From: Adineta ricciae
Taxonomy: Eukaryota; Rotifera; Eurotatoria; Adinetida; Adinetidae
Assembly (NCBI GenBank): GCA_905250025.1
Contig: CAJNOJ010000015.1
Location: forward strand, 1-64,000
DNA: 64,000 bases
Direction of reading: 5' to 3'
In this document: positions 1 to 13,680 of the stretch, in pieces
How positions within the stretch are numbered: the first letter of the stretch is position 1
Layout: every line of letters starts with the position of its first letter
Notes under the pieces: generated by a model
Database searches by the model: none
The model's input: the letters and a program-made list of their open reading frames with translations, nothing else
What the model was told of the DNA's origin: nothing
Translations under genes and position numbers: made by a program

Positions 1-2136
1 ATGACCTTGCCTCGATATTTCTACTATGGCGAGGTCAAGTTATGAGCATTCGTGCAAAGGAACAACTAGATAAAGATAAACGAGAATTGATGGATGGTTA
101 AGGCTGAATTTCTTCTTCTTCTTCTTTTTCCATTATCGTTCTCGATGAACAACCTTGAACCAATTAGCAACTGAGTAACTTTCCCTTTCTCTTCGAACAC
201 GAAGAATCTTGTATCGTTCTCTATAGAAAAGTAGAACACACATACATAGCTCCTACTTTCCAATGACTTTCATATTACACAATGAAGAGAGAAAAACTTT
301 ACACAATAGTAATTGATACTCAATTTGACAAGAAAGAAATTGAACGAGAACATTAAGCTACATACATATATAAGTGCGCGTCTTAGCGACAAAAAGGTAG
401 GTTTTCATTCATACTCAACAACACACCTCGTCAACTAGTACGAGTTGATCATTTTCATAGTCGGCAAGAATGAACAATAAGTCATCATTCTCTTGATGAT
501 TTGCGTAAATGTAAAAAAGAAGAAGAAGGGGAGAAGACAAGATGTAAGACAAAATGCACTAATTACAGACAATGTTTTCGGCTAAAGAAACATGCACTAC
601 TGGTTAGTATAGTGTCGCACACACACACACACACATATACACATTTCATTTTGCAGTCCTTGTGCTATTGGAAGAACAGCAAATGATAGGGGAAAATGAG
701 AGAAAAAAGTAGGAATAGGAATGTTTGTCAGCCAAACAACGTACAGACATTTGTCTCTTCCCTACTACCGGTATACAAAGGAAAGATAGAGAGATAGATA
801 GAACGCGATCGGGAGCTGCATTCTCTACTATTGGAATACAGATAAACACGCACAGAGTATTGTCGCTGTCATTGTCATCGGTAGCATTGTCTATACAGAT
901 AGATATATATATATATATAAAGAGGAATAACAAAAGTACTGCCAGAATAACAATCGTATATAGTATGAGAGAGTAGGTAAACGATGGTAGTTTACAAATC
1001 ACGAGATAGACAATCGAAATCCTTTTTCTTTCATGCCCAAGCTGAGCTCTTCTTTTACTCGTTGTTAAGATGAATGGAGAGATAAACGAGGGCTAGTGTA
1101 TATGGCAAACATCAATTACATAATGAAAGAGATATATAAAGCCGGACTACTTTCTTCTTCTTATTCATCATCATCATCATCTACTTCTTCTTTTGTCGTC
1201 ATATGCTATTCGTCTATCGATGATATGTCAACAACGTGGACACGAAAAAGAGAGGGAGGATTAGTACAAAGAAAGTGGCTATTTTTATCGAGAGTGTATG
1301 TTTGCGGTCAGTCATTAGGATGCTTCCATTGTTATCTCGTGACATGCAACATTTTCCTTTTTTCTTCTTTCGACTGTCCCTGACAGATCGCCTCAAGTCT
1401 TTATATTTAATATAATCGCCCCTACTTTTCTTTTAGTTGACATTTCACTCTTACCTCTTTCTCTTCTTCTCGCAGCTCGTTTTTTAACTTTTATTGCGCA
1501 AGTCCAATTACAAGATGACGAGGTAGACAATCGCAATGACAGAGAACAAGGAGCCGAGAAAGAATGAAGTGCTTGCAGTAGTAGTAGTTACGAGTAGCAA
1601 TACAAAGGCATTAATGGCGCGGAAGAGCAAGCTATCGTCATTGTCGTACGTCTTGATAGCTTTCAAGAGAAAGTGATTAGAGCTGGCCAGTCTCAAAAGG
1701 TTTCAAATAATATTATTCTTGACTTTACTGTTATTTCGCTTCTTACATCAACGATAAACGTATATAACTGTAGTCTAGACTATATATACATATACACTAA
1801 ACCTTCAACGAGTATATTCAATCATATGGGGGGAGGGGGTACTATGGTCCAATCTGCATACATAATACTAGCTACGAACGAACTTTTTCGTTCTTTCGTC
1901 CTCTTTTTCTCCTCATCATTTGTTCATTGAACTATATGCACTTGTATGTACACTGTCGAGCCGATTGACATTCAAGTGTGCGAGAGAGAGAGAATTTCGC
2001 TCCTACTTGTCCGATCATTTTTTTTCTTCTCTCTTTCTGTTTCCTACATACACATCTGTGCCAGTATATGTACGTCCTAGAATAGAACATTTTCTCTTTT
2101 TTTTCAGTCATGGCCAATGTCTAGTAATCGACGAAT
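1..2136. other. Low-complexity intergenic flank
   Basis: I see no convincing gene here. The stretch is rich in pyrimidine/purine tracts, short microsatellites (AC and TA runs, TCT/CAT triplets) and short open frames on both strands that look like low-complexity translations. It is probably the upstream region of the coiled-coil gene that begins near 2137. An upstream 5' exon could be hidden here, because a good acceptor-like sequence (a T run followed by CAG) lies about 30 bp before that gene's first ATG. Confidence 0.6.
617..635. repeat. (AC)n microsatellite
   Basis: An uninterrupted run of CA dinucleotides in the low-complexity flank. A TA-rich dinucleotide run follows at about 903-919. 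Both are simple repeats without coding value. Confidence 0.85.
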
Positions 2137-5100
2137 ATGAGTATATTGCTCAAATGGAAGAATAAACTCCAGGATCCTTCGCTATACGAAGTAAATTCGA
2201 ATTTTATTCGATTATATTGAAATGTACTCTTTTCACTAGACGAAGATCCGTGAATTCGATGAACGTGTGTCACTTCTCAAAGATGAGAATGTCGAATTGC
2301 ACAAACGCATTGATCAGCTTGAGGCTTTGGTAAATAATATATATTATAAAAATATATTCCATCTGTGTTTCATATAACTTTTTCTTCTTCTTCTATCTAT
2401 CTATCAATTACTAATAGTGCACAACAAGTGTCGACACTCAGCAAACACGTTCCCTCCAAGAACATATCCGTCAGCTTGAACAAGAAAATGGACGATTATT
2501 TGTCGAAAATCAATGTCAACGACAAGAATATGAAAGTTTTCTAGATCAATTAACGACGATGGTTTTAAGAACAGCAATTATGCATGAGGTAAGCGAAAAA
2601 CGCCAAGAATGATAATGTACAAGCTTTTGCGTAATGATGTCTACTCTTAGAAAAGGTCAGTATCAATCCCATCAAAGCATGCATTGTTTGATAAAAACAA
2701 AGGAGAAAATCTGCGGCTAATTAGATCGAAAAAGACTTTGATTTCATAATCCGCCTTTTGGTCATTTCCCATCTTTACTATCACTGCCAAAACAATATAC
2801 AGAGCGGCATATGTCCTATAACAATTATTCCTCTCTTTCTTCGCCGGTCTTCGTTCTTTTCTCTCTTCTTCGTCATCGTCTTTCTTGTTGTTGATAGTTA
2901 ATGGTGTGCGGTCAGCAATCATGAGTAGTAGTTACTCTTTCCATTGAAGAGAAAACGGATGAACAACGAAAGCAGATGTGACAGAGTAGAAATAGAATAA
3001 GAAAAAAAAGAAGAAATCACCGGACATTGCTTCTTCTTCATTTGAACATTTTCATTTGTCTTATGAAAATGGTCAGTCGACCGACGACAACATCGCCATC
3101 TGAGGCATTCATTGTAAGTAAAACCATCTTTACGGTTCCTTGAGTTTTACTAATCGATAGAAGGTGATTTAATGTTGACAGTGAAAAAGAAAAGAAATGC
3201 TAAATTTCATTAACACGAGTTGAAAGACATATTTCTCGATGGCATCCTTCGCGATGCTTCAATGATCATTCCACTTGAAAAAGAAATGTCTGTCTGTCTG
3301 TCTATCTTTTCTTGTCAGTTGATTTCCGTTCATAAACTACACTCTGTCAATGGGTCAACATACGGCTCAGATTACCGTCTGTATCTCGACAGGTCACAGC
3401 ATCTTTTCTTTGAATAAATAATCAGGCGTAGCACATCGCAACTGATGGTCAAATTCAATGTTCAATTTCCTTCCGGGGATTTCACTCATTTTTATTCTCC
3501 TATCATCAATTTACCTTCTCTAATAACCTTCATTCTTGATGATGATGGACTGTATACCGAAAGTACACACACACACACAGCTCAGAGCATACATACAAAA
3601 GTGACACACGCATCTAATATTGTATTTAAGTGAGAAGGGTCGAATGAATATATACATTTTATGATGTAACTCTTTCATTCATTTTACACACATGCACAAA
3701 GTGATGCATCTATGCAAAAGTAGAAAAATGAATACAAAAGAGCAACTATTATTTGATGATCTTATCTGTTGATGACAAGGAAATATTTATTTATTTAGAA
3801 TATTCGCAAAGAATGTGCATCAATATATCATGTTATCGAACGACTATCAACATTAACTGCTGACGCGATTGAAGACGACCAGCGAAATCGAGTAATATTT
3901 AACAAATTGTAGGCGAGAGAAGATGTCGAACCGTTCGTTTGACTTCATAGATTGAACATCGAATCAAACATATCAGAAGTCTCTCATGGGAAAATTTCAA
4001 TCCACCATCTTGTGAACTGATTTCGAATTGTCAATATTTATCTCCTCCAAATATAACTGCTGAATTTATTCGACATCTCTATCAAAATCGATCATCTCTA
4101 TCCCCATCATCTTCATCGTCGTCATCATGTTCATCAACAACAACTCATTGTTCATTTTCTACATCGGGTAGTTGGACACTCGATCTGGTAAGTCAATCTT
4201 CACGTTATTTTGATAGAAACTTTCGAGCCAAAATGTTTTATTAACATAAATGACATCCGTCCGTTTTCTTTACTGACATTATTTATGATGTAACTTCATC
4301 ATTTCGAACAAACATTAGTTTAATAGATACTTTCTATTGCTTCGGGTCAAATTCATCTTCAACGGAAATAAGAATAATTGTCTCGTTTCTTTCGAAATAA
4401 AAAAAAAGAACTAGCCGATGTAGCGATCGAATAAATGAAACTTGTTTTTTTTTTGTTTTTCCTAGCCATTGTACAATCAAGATACAACTGTTCAATTACC
4501 TTTACTATCCATTACCAACAAAGCGATAGGTAGAAAGTCTTTTTCTCAAAATGCACGATAATCATAACTTGGAGAACCGTTATTTTTCTTCTAGAATCCC
4601 CAGTGGAACAAAAAGACGAACCAGAACAAGAGCAACGCGTTCTTCAACGTTCCGAAACATTCATAATTACAAAAATATCAGAAAAAGAGACACAAGAGGA
4701 AGCAGAAGTACCATCGTCAACTTTGCTTTCTAATGTCAAAACGATGACAACAAACGAGCGTACTCCAAATTCCAATGTTCAGCGTTGTTCATTAACACGA
4801 GCAATGCCTTCCTTAACAGCACCAGCTGTAATACGTCCCTCACGATTACCATCGCGTTGTTCAAACAATCGTCCACTAGCGAACGCAACTAACACTTCAA
4901 ATAATAAAACGCTGCCATTAAACAATAATAATAATAATAATCGTTCTCTTTCGGTTAAGAAAGCTTCGAAATTACCCATTCGGACAACGGCATCGTTAAC
5001 AAAACAAGTAGTACCCGTGAAAAAAGCCATCAATGTTCAGACATCTGTTGCAGCAAAGACAAAGAAAGATTCGACAGTTCCATCTTCTCGAGCTGTTGCA

Positions 5101-6871
5101 CCAGCGAACACAACAACGGCAAAGAAGACTATTCGACCGCCATCGACATCGAAACCATCTCTTGTACAAACTTCTTCGACCAAATGTCGATCACGTTCAA
5201 TAACCGCGGCTACTACGAATCCGCCGGGTTCAACAGTGATAAGTAAACGCACGCGCACCACACCGCCCGTAGTAAAGAAAAGCACCGTAGAACCAATTGC
5301 ATCTACGAAGAAATTCAATAAACCTACGGAAGAGAAGCCATTGTGTGCCATCGAACAAATGAACTCAACATCGAGTGAATCCAGTATTGAAGAAAATCAG
5401 CGACAAAATAAATTGTTAGCTATCGTCCAAGATGAAGGATATTCCACTTGGTCATCGTCCGATGTCAAGGACGAAATCATCTCGGCTAATGTAGTGAAAA
5501 ATGACACAAACGAAAGGCGACGAAGTACTGGACTTGTTAAAAGTTGGCTTGATACAACAAACGAACGATGTTCAAGAAAACCGGTGAAAGAAGGTTAGGA
5601 TCCATACGAATATTCTTTGATCTATCTTCTTTGTTCTCGATGTTTTAGTGGAGATGGATAAATTGGAAGAATTCACTCGAGAGTTATCCGATGGCTCATC
5701 AATTCTTTGTCCATTTGTACGTAATCGTTGTTCGAATGGTATTATCATTCCACTCGCTTCGACAACACTAACATCAACAGCATCACCACCATTACCATTG
5801 TCATCGAATCCACTCGACAAAGATATCTCAATTGATAGTCTCGAAGCTGTTGCTGCTCCTCCTAAGATGTCTCAACAAAAAGAACTAGCTTCCAAATCAT
5901 CACTCTCATCATCCTCGTCGTCATCATCATCGACGTTTTCTCGTTCTGAAACATTCGAAAAAATTCTAATTAATCATTCATTACCTGTTATCATCGACGA
6001 TCTTGCTGATTCGACCGATTCCACATGTTCAGATGTGAATCCATTATTCAACATGTCAGAATATATTGAAGACAATTTCCTCGATCACGATCACAGCTCT
6101 CCTGATCATTCTTCTTCGTTACAGCCACTATCGACTAGTAAAACCGAAATTGTCAAACCTGAAAAACGTCTCATGTTTCCTGGTTTATTCAATCGTTTGA
6201 TTTTCCTTCGCCGTGTTCTCTCAGATTCTGATCTTCAACAAAAGCTATGCTGTATAGCAGACGATGAAGTACAGTTTCATGTGTATCACTCAAATATCAT
6301 CCAGGAACATTCAATCGAACTGAATTTAATGAATACATATGGTTCAGATTCGGAATTACACGTCTGGTCACATGACTGTGCTGAACAACGAAGATTCGTT
6401 AACGAACGACAGCAACAACTCTTAATGACAGCAAAAGAGTCGACAGCAAAACTATCACACATTGAACGAATGGTAAAAGTCAACAAATTTTCTTGTTTCA
6501 GATTGATTTCGTCTCCTTTTCAATCTTAGATACGAATGAATTTTGATGATAATGGAGCAGATGAAACGAACGCCTTTGAATTAAATAGTGAAGAATATGA
6601 TCAACAATTAGCTGTGGAACGACAGACATTGCTTCAACAGATCTACGAATATCCTTGGTTGTTACAAGATGATGATATCGACCAAGTGCCTGTTTGTACA
6701 TCACCAAATAGTGAACAACCGTTATTATCGCCCTCACCTGATTTAGTTGTTCCATCACATAATCCAGATTTCTATCAATTATGTGCATTAACAAATAGTA
6801 GTTCATTTGCAACATCTTTTGGTACAAATTCTAGACATACAACACCACCCATAGCTTCATCTGTTTTATAA
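2137..6871 (+). CDS. Coiled-coil Ser-rich scaffold, NCKAP5-like N-terminus
   Basis: Nine exons join in phase to about 957 aa: 2137-2190, 2240-2329, 2418-2588, 3799-3891, 3951-4187, 4466-4529, 4595-5593, 5649-6472, 6530-6871. The first ~130 residues are a coiled coil. A segment of the form ENxxxxVENQxQRQEYESFLDQ, followed by an IRKECASIY heptad, resembles the conserved coiled coil of the vertebrate Nck-associated protein 5 family. The rest is Ser/Thr/Pro/Lys-rich and probably disordered, with a poly-Asn run near 4922 and a DEGYSTWSSSD motif. Intron 3 is unusually long (about 1.2 kb) for this window. The start is the first ATG that splices in phase; an in-frame stop lies just upstream. Family assignment is from remembered sequence only; another coiled-coil scaffold is possible. 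If related to NCKAP5 it would be a cytoskeletal (microtubule or adaptor) protein. Confidence 0.6.
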
Positions 6872-6931
6872 GAGATTTCTTTTTTTTGCCTTTTTTCTCA
6901 TTGAGTGTGTACAATGCTTTCTTTTTCTTTT

Positions 6932-6937
6932 AATAAA
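6932..6937 (+). terminator. Poly(A) signal AATAAA
   Basis: AATAAA lies about 60 bp after the stop codon of the upstream coiled-coil gene. The convergent gene on the other strand ends only 40 bp further on, so the two 3' ends nearly overlap. Confidence 0.6.
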
Positions 6938-6976
6938 AAAAAAATTAACAGAAGGATATATGCGACGTGTGTTCAG

Positions 6977-8552
6977 TTACGATTTGCGTAGCGCTTGTTT
7001 CAATCGGGGTGGATCGATCCATGTCAGGCCTTTGAAATCGAGATATTTTTCCTCTTCCTCGTCGAGTTTTGGAGGCGAGAGAACTGACATGTGAGTGCCT
7101 TCTACATGAAGATTCGCCGTTGGAGAAACAATAGTCTACAAGACCAGAAAAGAAAGAAATTCATTATAACGAAGACATGATACATACGGATTCATCATCG
7201 ATTGTTGCTAATCGTGGTGTATTTTTATCCAATTCATCTGAAATAGAGTTCTAAAGAGATATCTGATTGAAAGAACAAAGTAAAAACATACTTATTAATT
7301 GTTCGAATGTTTTCTCGCCCGTATCACTGCGTATTGTTAATTGTCCTAAATCCACTGCCAGCAAAGCATTGTTGCCGATATCCTTTGCGATATCATCCGC
7401 GAACAAATCTGTTACAAATGTGTTTCTATAGAAAACATTCAAGAAACATTTATATATTAGTTCGAGCATTATTACTTGAAAGCAGTTGTATCAGCAACAT
7501 GTGCGACATTCAATTTTTCGCTAATAACAAGATTTGTTTGTTCCAATGCTCGCACTTGTTCTTCAAGTTGTGTCACATGTTGTCCTTGTAAAGTGAGCTG
7601 TTAAATCAAAACCAATCTCGTGATTAGAAAAAAAGACAGAAGAGGAAGTTCTTCGGTTTACTTCATGTGTCATGTATTGATTTTCACTTAGCATCTTTTT
7701 CGTAAATTGATCGAGACCTAATGCCACTCGTTCGGTCGCTGCACGAGTCCTTTGATCAATTTTGTTCTGTGCTGTTTGTGTCAATGTTATCCGTTCTTCA
7801 TTCGTACTTGCTGCTAAGTATGCTAAAGAATATATTCATAAGTAGAGACGCAACATTTTAGAAGAGCCATAATCAAATACTTGTGAGCACTTCATAATTT
7901 TCTGTCATATTGGCGAGCTCGCGTTTTAATGAATCGATTGCGCGTTGTTCTTCAATTCGTGTGACATCACGATAGTTGATACATTGCCTGATTAAACTCC
8001 GGACTTTGAATATTTCGACTTCCACTCGAAGCATTTGCTCATGAATTTCTTCAAATCACACAGAAATATTTCATTTTTAATTAACAATCAAAATTTACTT
8101 CGTAATTCTGCTTCTTGTTCGGCAGCTGCATTCATCTTTTCATGTACAGCGGCGTGAACCTTCACACACAACGAGGAAACGCTCAGACTAAACACAATTC
8201 TACGAACGAAAAACTCACTTCTTCTCTGCCGATTTTCGGATACGTAACATTTTCTTTGTCGAATTGCAACGCATTGGTGACAAGTCTTTTCATAGACTCA
8301 GCACATTCTTCGCGTAGATGTGCATCACGTCCTGACAAAGCTTGATTTTCTTCTTCAAGTTGATACGCACGAAAACGCCACTCTTCCAATTCTTTGTCAA
8401 TCACAGTAATTCTTAGAACACAAATAGATAGCTAAAGATATGAACAGATTTTGAACGAATTCAACAAACTTGTATTCTAGTAAAGCTTCGTAGACATTGT
8501 CGCCTCCTTTCTTCTTCTTCTTGCCACCTTTTTTCTTCTTCTTTTCAGCCAT
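6977..8552 (-). CDS. DUF4515-type coiled-coil protein, BBOF1-like
   Basis: Nine exons on the minus strand (8470-8552, 8219-8411, 8099-8159, 7881-8048, 7662-7822, 7476-7597, 7292-7425, 7188-7237, 6977-7135) join in phase to about 376 aa. The N-terminus is a Lys-rich patch (MAEKKKKKGGKKKKK), followed by ~230 residues of heptad-rich coiled coil. The order of elements (basic start, long coiled coil, a TERVALGLDQF helix, and a C-terminal LDFKGLTW motif) matches the DUF4515 family, which includes the ciliary basal-body orientation factor BBOF1 and CCDC166. A ciliary or basal-body role is therefore likely; rotifers depend on ciliated coronae. Introns are 40-70 bp. The exact orthologue is uncertain, and another ciliary coiled-coil family remains possible. 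Confidence 0.6.
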
Positions 8553-8903
8553 GACTACTCTTTCTGTCTTTTAGCTTGACAAGATGGTGATTGAAGTTTT
8601 GTTGTTCGTTCAGGTGAAGAAAAAGAGAAGGGAGAAAAAACAACGACGTTGCTTAATGTCGCGTGCACACATGTTAAAAGTGCAGACATGCCGCGACATC
8701 AAATCCAAGGCAATTCCTCCTTGAACAATAACGAAGTGGCGCTAAAGTCTAGTGTATACGGCGATGAAATTAACAAGATTTTAATTGTCAAAGTACAATA
8801 TTGAGAGTACATATTGACTGATCAGTAATTTAGCTCTCTATTTTATCTTGAAATTATTGACAGACATCATTCATTTAATACCTTAGTCTCGATCGAGATT
8901 ACC
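8553..8903. promoter_or_regulatory. Short divergent intergenic region
   Basis: This 350-bp gap separates two divergently transcribed genes and should contain both promoters. It carries an AAGTGGCGCTAA motif at about 8734-8745, related to GATGGCGC motifs seen in other gaps of the window. No gene is seen in it. Confidence 0.45.
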
Positions 8904-9791
8904 ATGTTTCTTTTCTTCTTCATACTATATCTCCGAACATCAGCCGCTCTGTTAGTTTCTACACAAATTCGTGTGTCCACTCGAAACATCACATGCCAGA
9001 ATGGACCATCGGCAGGAAACTTGATATTCAATTGTGAAGCATGTCTTGTTATCGCACGTAATTACGATATTCGAACAACACTCTCTATCACGGGCGCGGG
9101 ACCAACGGGTTTTACTTATGCATGCTTGCAAGTAAATCAAATCGAAGCTTATCATGAGAATCTCGTTCGAGAATGCAACGATTTTCCCGCAGGTACTTTG
9201 AATGGCTATGATGATTTTTGTGTTGCTTCTCCCTTCAACAAACTACGCGGTTCGTATCGAGCATGCTTATGTAGCACGAATGCATGTAACTTAAACTATT
9301 CGGAATGTGTTCAACGTACGAAACCGTACTGGGATCAAAAGCCACCAACATTCAGTAATAGCATTAGATTATTAACTGATCGAGTGAAATGTTATCGACC
9401 ATATGAAGATTACCGACCACAGCCATATTCTAGTCTAACAGCGTTGTGCGCAACAAATGATTTAGAATGCAAAAACTTCCTATTTGATCATGGTGTGGCA
9501 TGTGTGATTAGTGTGGATCGAACAAATCAAATTACACGACAGACTTTATCACCGTCAATTTATTCGGCACAATTAATGAAATTTAAAATGACACTTTGCA
9601 AATCTTTTACGTGGACATCTAAGAGCATTTATTTTACTCAATGTCAATATGATGAAACAATATGTATGTGTGCTGTCGACGGATGTGACATAGATCTTGA
9701 AACATGTCGAACAAGCAGCGCGATATATACATCTATTCGTCACTATTCGTTTTCTTATTTTCTTTTACTTATACTAAATATTTACTATTAA
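8904..9791 (+). CDS. Secreted or GPI-anchored two-domain Ly6/three-finger-like protein
   Basis: This is a single-exon frame of 295 aa. It begins with a hydrophobic signal peptide (MFLFFFILYL then small residues) and ends with a hydrophobic tail (YFLLLILNIYY), as expected for a GPI-anchor signal. Between them are two Cys-rich units. Unit 1 (about residues 30-140) ends CLCSTNACN and unit 2 (about 155-275) ends CMCAVDGCD. A C-x-C-x4-C-N/D ending is the hallmark of Ly6/uPAR three-finger folds. Such proteins are extracellular ligands, receptors or regulators of channels; no specific partner can be named. Unlike most neighbours it has no intron. AATAAA lies at 9909. The distant possibility is another Cys-rich secreted fold. 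Confidence 0.65.
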   Translation: MFLFFFILYLRTSAALLVSTQIRVSTRNITCQNGPSAGNLIFNCEACLVIARNYDIRTTLSITGAGPTGFTYACLQVNQIEAYHENLVRECNDFPAGTLNGYDDFCVASPFNKLRGSYRACLCSTNACNLNYSECVQRTKPYWDQKPPTFSNSIRLLTDRVKCYRPYEDYRPQPYSSLTALCATNDLECKNFLFDHGVACVISVDRTNQITRQTLSPSIYSAQLMKFKMTLCKSFTWTSKSIYFTQCQYDETICMCAVDGCDIDLETCRTSSAIYTSIRHYSFSYFLLLILNIYY

Positions 9792-9908
9792 AACAAGAGA
9801 AGAATAGATTACTTTTTCTACTCATTTGAGTACGACAACAATCAGAAGTGCCGTAGATTTCGGGATTTATCTCTGTATTTATTTACAAAAAATCAAAACA
9901 AACCATAT

Positions 9909-9914
9909 AATAAA
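9909..9914 (+). terminator. Poly(A) signal AATAAA
   Basis: AATAAA lies about 118 bp after the stop codon of the Ly6-like gene, just before the 3' end of the convergent H2A gene. Confidence 0.6.
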
Positions 9915-9971
9915 CGTTGTGTATGAAACTTGATAGTTTATAGGGAAGAGGAATCATTCGTACTAAGATAT

Positions 9972-10609
<638 letters not shown>

Positions 10610-10895
10610 AGTTTTATAAAATGTGTGTGAAAATAAAGTTTCTGTTTCGTTCCTCTTTATATAGTGTCCAACTAACGTACAACTTTTTCGAATGTGATTG
10701 GTCGATATTCACCAATGGTGCTCTTGTTATTGCACCATGCAGAAATTGATCAATGAAATATAACCCTGCAAACGTCAACCATTGCGTTCTTTTACTTTTT
10801 TCCATTCTGTAACCAATCATTACCCAACAAATGTGTCTATAAAAGGAGCACCTCTTGTCTGCAATTGCATTTCATTTCAATTTCATCAAAATAAC
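10610..10895. promoter_or_regulatory. Bidirectional H2A/H2B promoter
   Basis: The 286 bp between the divergent start codons contain two TATA boxes facing outward. CTTTATATA at 10655-10663 reads TATATAAAG toward H2A, and CTATAAAAGG at 10837-10846 faces H2B. Each has a CCAAT box further in: ATTGG at 10697-10701 for H2A and CCAAT at 10813-10817 for H2B. This symmetrical layout is typical of coordinately expressed histone pairs. Confidence 0.8.
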
Positions 10896-11511
<616 letters not shown>

Positions 11512-11613
11512 ACAATTAAGTAGATATTCACATAGAACATCCCGTTTCTCCTTATTACTTATTTCATTTGAAATTGTACTTATGTTTTCATGATGATTTG
11601 CTCTTGTATATCA

Positions 11614-11619
11614 AATAAA
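11614..11619 (+). terminator. Poly(A) signal AATAAA of H2B
   Basis: AATAAA sits about 103 bp after the H2B stop codon, supporting a polyadenylated histone transcript. Confidence 0.55.
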
Positions 11620-11767
11620 TATTGTGAAACCTATGATCATTTTCTTACTGTTCATAATGAAAAGAAAATAATGTAGTTAGTCATCTATAACTAATATACT
11701 TCTCCAATTTATTTCATGTGTTAGTGTTTAGTGTTTCAAATGAACTAAAAATACAGAATGAAAGAGA

Positions 11768-12943
11768 TTAAAATTTGAAGACATTTTTCTCGGTAAAGCC
11801 AAGCTTTTTAAGAAGACCGGTCAGTTCACCCTAAAATAAATAGATTTTATACGTTAATAAGCGTGAAACAGTCGTAACTTTGTTCTGTAAAAAACCAACC
11901 TGTTTATAATCTTTGGTTTTCTCTCCACTGAGCAATTTCATGAATCCAGGCGGACCACAAACCATAATCAATAAACTCTCATCATCTTGCTTAGCTGGTA
12001 TCGGTATTAATCGTTTCAGCATATCAGGTGTGATGTAGCTAAATAATAGGTGCACTTCATGGAACATAGAATACGATGAAGTTCACTTACCCAACTTCGC
12101 CTTTCCATGCTTTTTTAGCATTCTTATCAGCAAGTTTATCAACTGTGTAATGAACCTTGAAACGATCTGGATATTTCTGAGCAAGTTTATCGATATCTTC
12201 TTTGAGAAGAATATCATCGGTAGTTGTATTTGCAAATAGAAGTGTAACTTTGGTTTTGTCATCCGGATTGAAGAGAACTTCTTCGATCATTTGAATCTAA
12301 TAGAATAGTGTATATTATTAACTGATTTCAAATCTGATGACGACTTGCCATTGGCGTAATGCCAGTACCACCAGCAATCAAACCAAGTTGTTGAAACTTA
12401 TTCGGTTCATATGGGTATTTTGGAACTAAAATACAATTAATTGAAACAACGATGTTCTTGATAGATATCCGAACAATTACTAGGTCCTTTGATTTCAATT
12501 GAGTCACCCTTTTTCATTTCATGAACATGTTTACTCATGACACCTTGTGGATAATTTTTAATGACGAATTCTAATTGACCAATTGTATTGGGTCGTGAAA
12601 TAGGTGTGTAAGGTCGAATTTCATCTTTTCCATTAACATCTGCTTTAAACACAACGCATGAAGCAGTTTTGCCATTATATTTTGCTTTCGGATCATCAAA
12701 TGCAAACGTAAATACATTTGTATTATGATTATACTTCTTTATATCTGCTAATTTGAATTTGCGAAATGCGTTTGGATCTAACGCATCAGGTGCTGCAGCT
12801 GCTTTCGACTGATCGCCTGATGGTTTTGTTTCAAGTACCATTTTTTGACCCGGTCCAAACTTGAGTAAGTAAGCAGCACCGGCAACGGCTAAGCCGGTGC
12901 CGACCCATATCCATTTTCGTGATGCACGAGCGGCTGCCGACAT
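11768..12943 (-). CDS. CYB5R: NADH-cytochrome b5 reductase
   Basis: Five exons (12481-12943, 12349-12425, 12091-12296, 11900-12038, 11768-11830) give about 315 aa, the usual size of the family. An N-terminal membrane segment (WIWVGTGLAVAGAAYLL) is followed by the FAD domain with the RPYTPIS flavin-binding motif near residue 100 and the YPQGVMS phosphate-binding motif, then the NADH domain with GGTGITPM and the nucleotide-site CGPPGFM. The C-terminus (NVFKF) matches the short aromatic end of CYB5R. It transfers electrons from NADH to membrane cytochrome b5 for lipid desaturation and related reactions, probably on the ER or outer mitochondrial membrane. Intron 2 has a GC donor (GCAAGT) instead of GT. 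The ATG was preferred over an upstream in-frame TTG codon. Confidence 0.93.
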
Positions 12944-13680
12944 AATAGAGCGATTATCTAGTTGCAATTACAATGACGAAAATAAAGTGATGTGATGTAG
13001 GATATGACAGGGCAAAATTTTTGGTATGCTGAGCGTCCTTTCCAATCATGTGAAAACGAAATAGAATAATTAGTGACATCTTTAACATGAAAATGTAGGA
13101 GATGGTTAACATATGGGATTGATTTTGACAAAAAAATGAAGATATGCACGCATAAGACACCATTCCTAAATCAGTCGAATTATGGTAACAACTCATTGAA
13201 TTAATTATCAGAAGTAATACATTTTAAAATATTTATGAATTGAAAATGTAGTATTTGTGGTGGGTGATGTAGAAACATAGAAACTCGATCCAGCTACAAT
13301 TGAGCAATCTTTTCACTCACTCTGTGCTGACGGTGCGCTTGACATATTAAATAAATATAGTGACATTGGCCGTTAGAGTGCAGGTGAATTACGATCGAAG
13401 TGGAGAGCGATCAGCATAAGTAGTCGAATTCTTTGCGGTGACTAGCGTCAGTGATCTTCACTTTTACGATCTTGTCGTTCGATACTACTCATGTCGGCAT
13501 AGAGATCTCGGTGTTTGTTCTTTGTCAATCTTTGACTATTTTCAATTGTGATGAATAGACGAACACTGAAAATAATGCTAAGACGTTAATTAGGTACAGA
13601 TGTGATTGTAATTGGAGTGTTTGTATAATAACATGTGCATATGAACTATTCGTCGGCAGCAAGTGTACAGCTAGCATAAG
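12944..13680. other. Intergenic region
   Basis: Short open frames on the minus strand here have no recognisable motif. I see no gene. The region should hold the CYB5R promoter. Confidence 0.5.

Noticed and set aside
4779..5351. Minus-strand open frames of 84 and 104 codons inside the NCKAP5-like gene
   Set aside because: They are antisense shadows of the Ser/Thr/Lys-rich coding exon and have no independent features.
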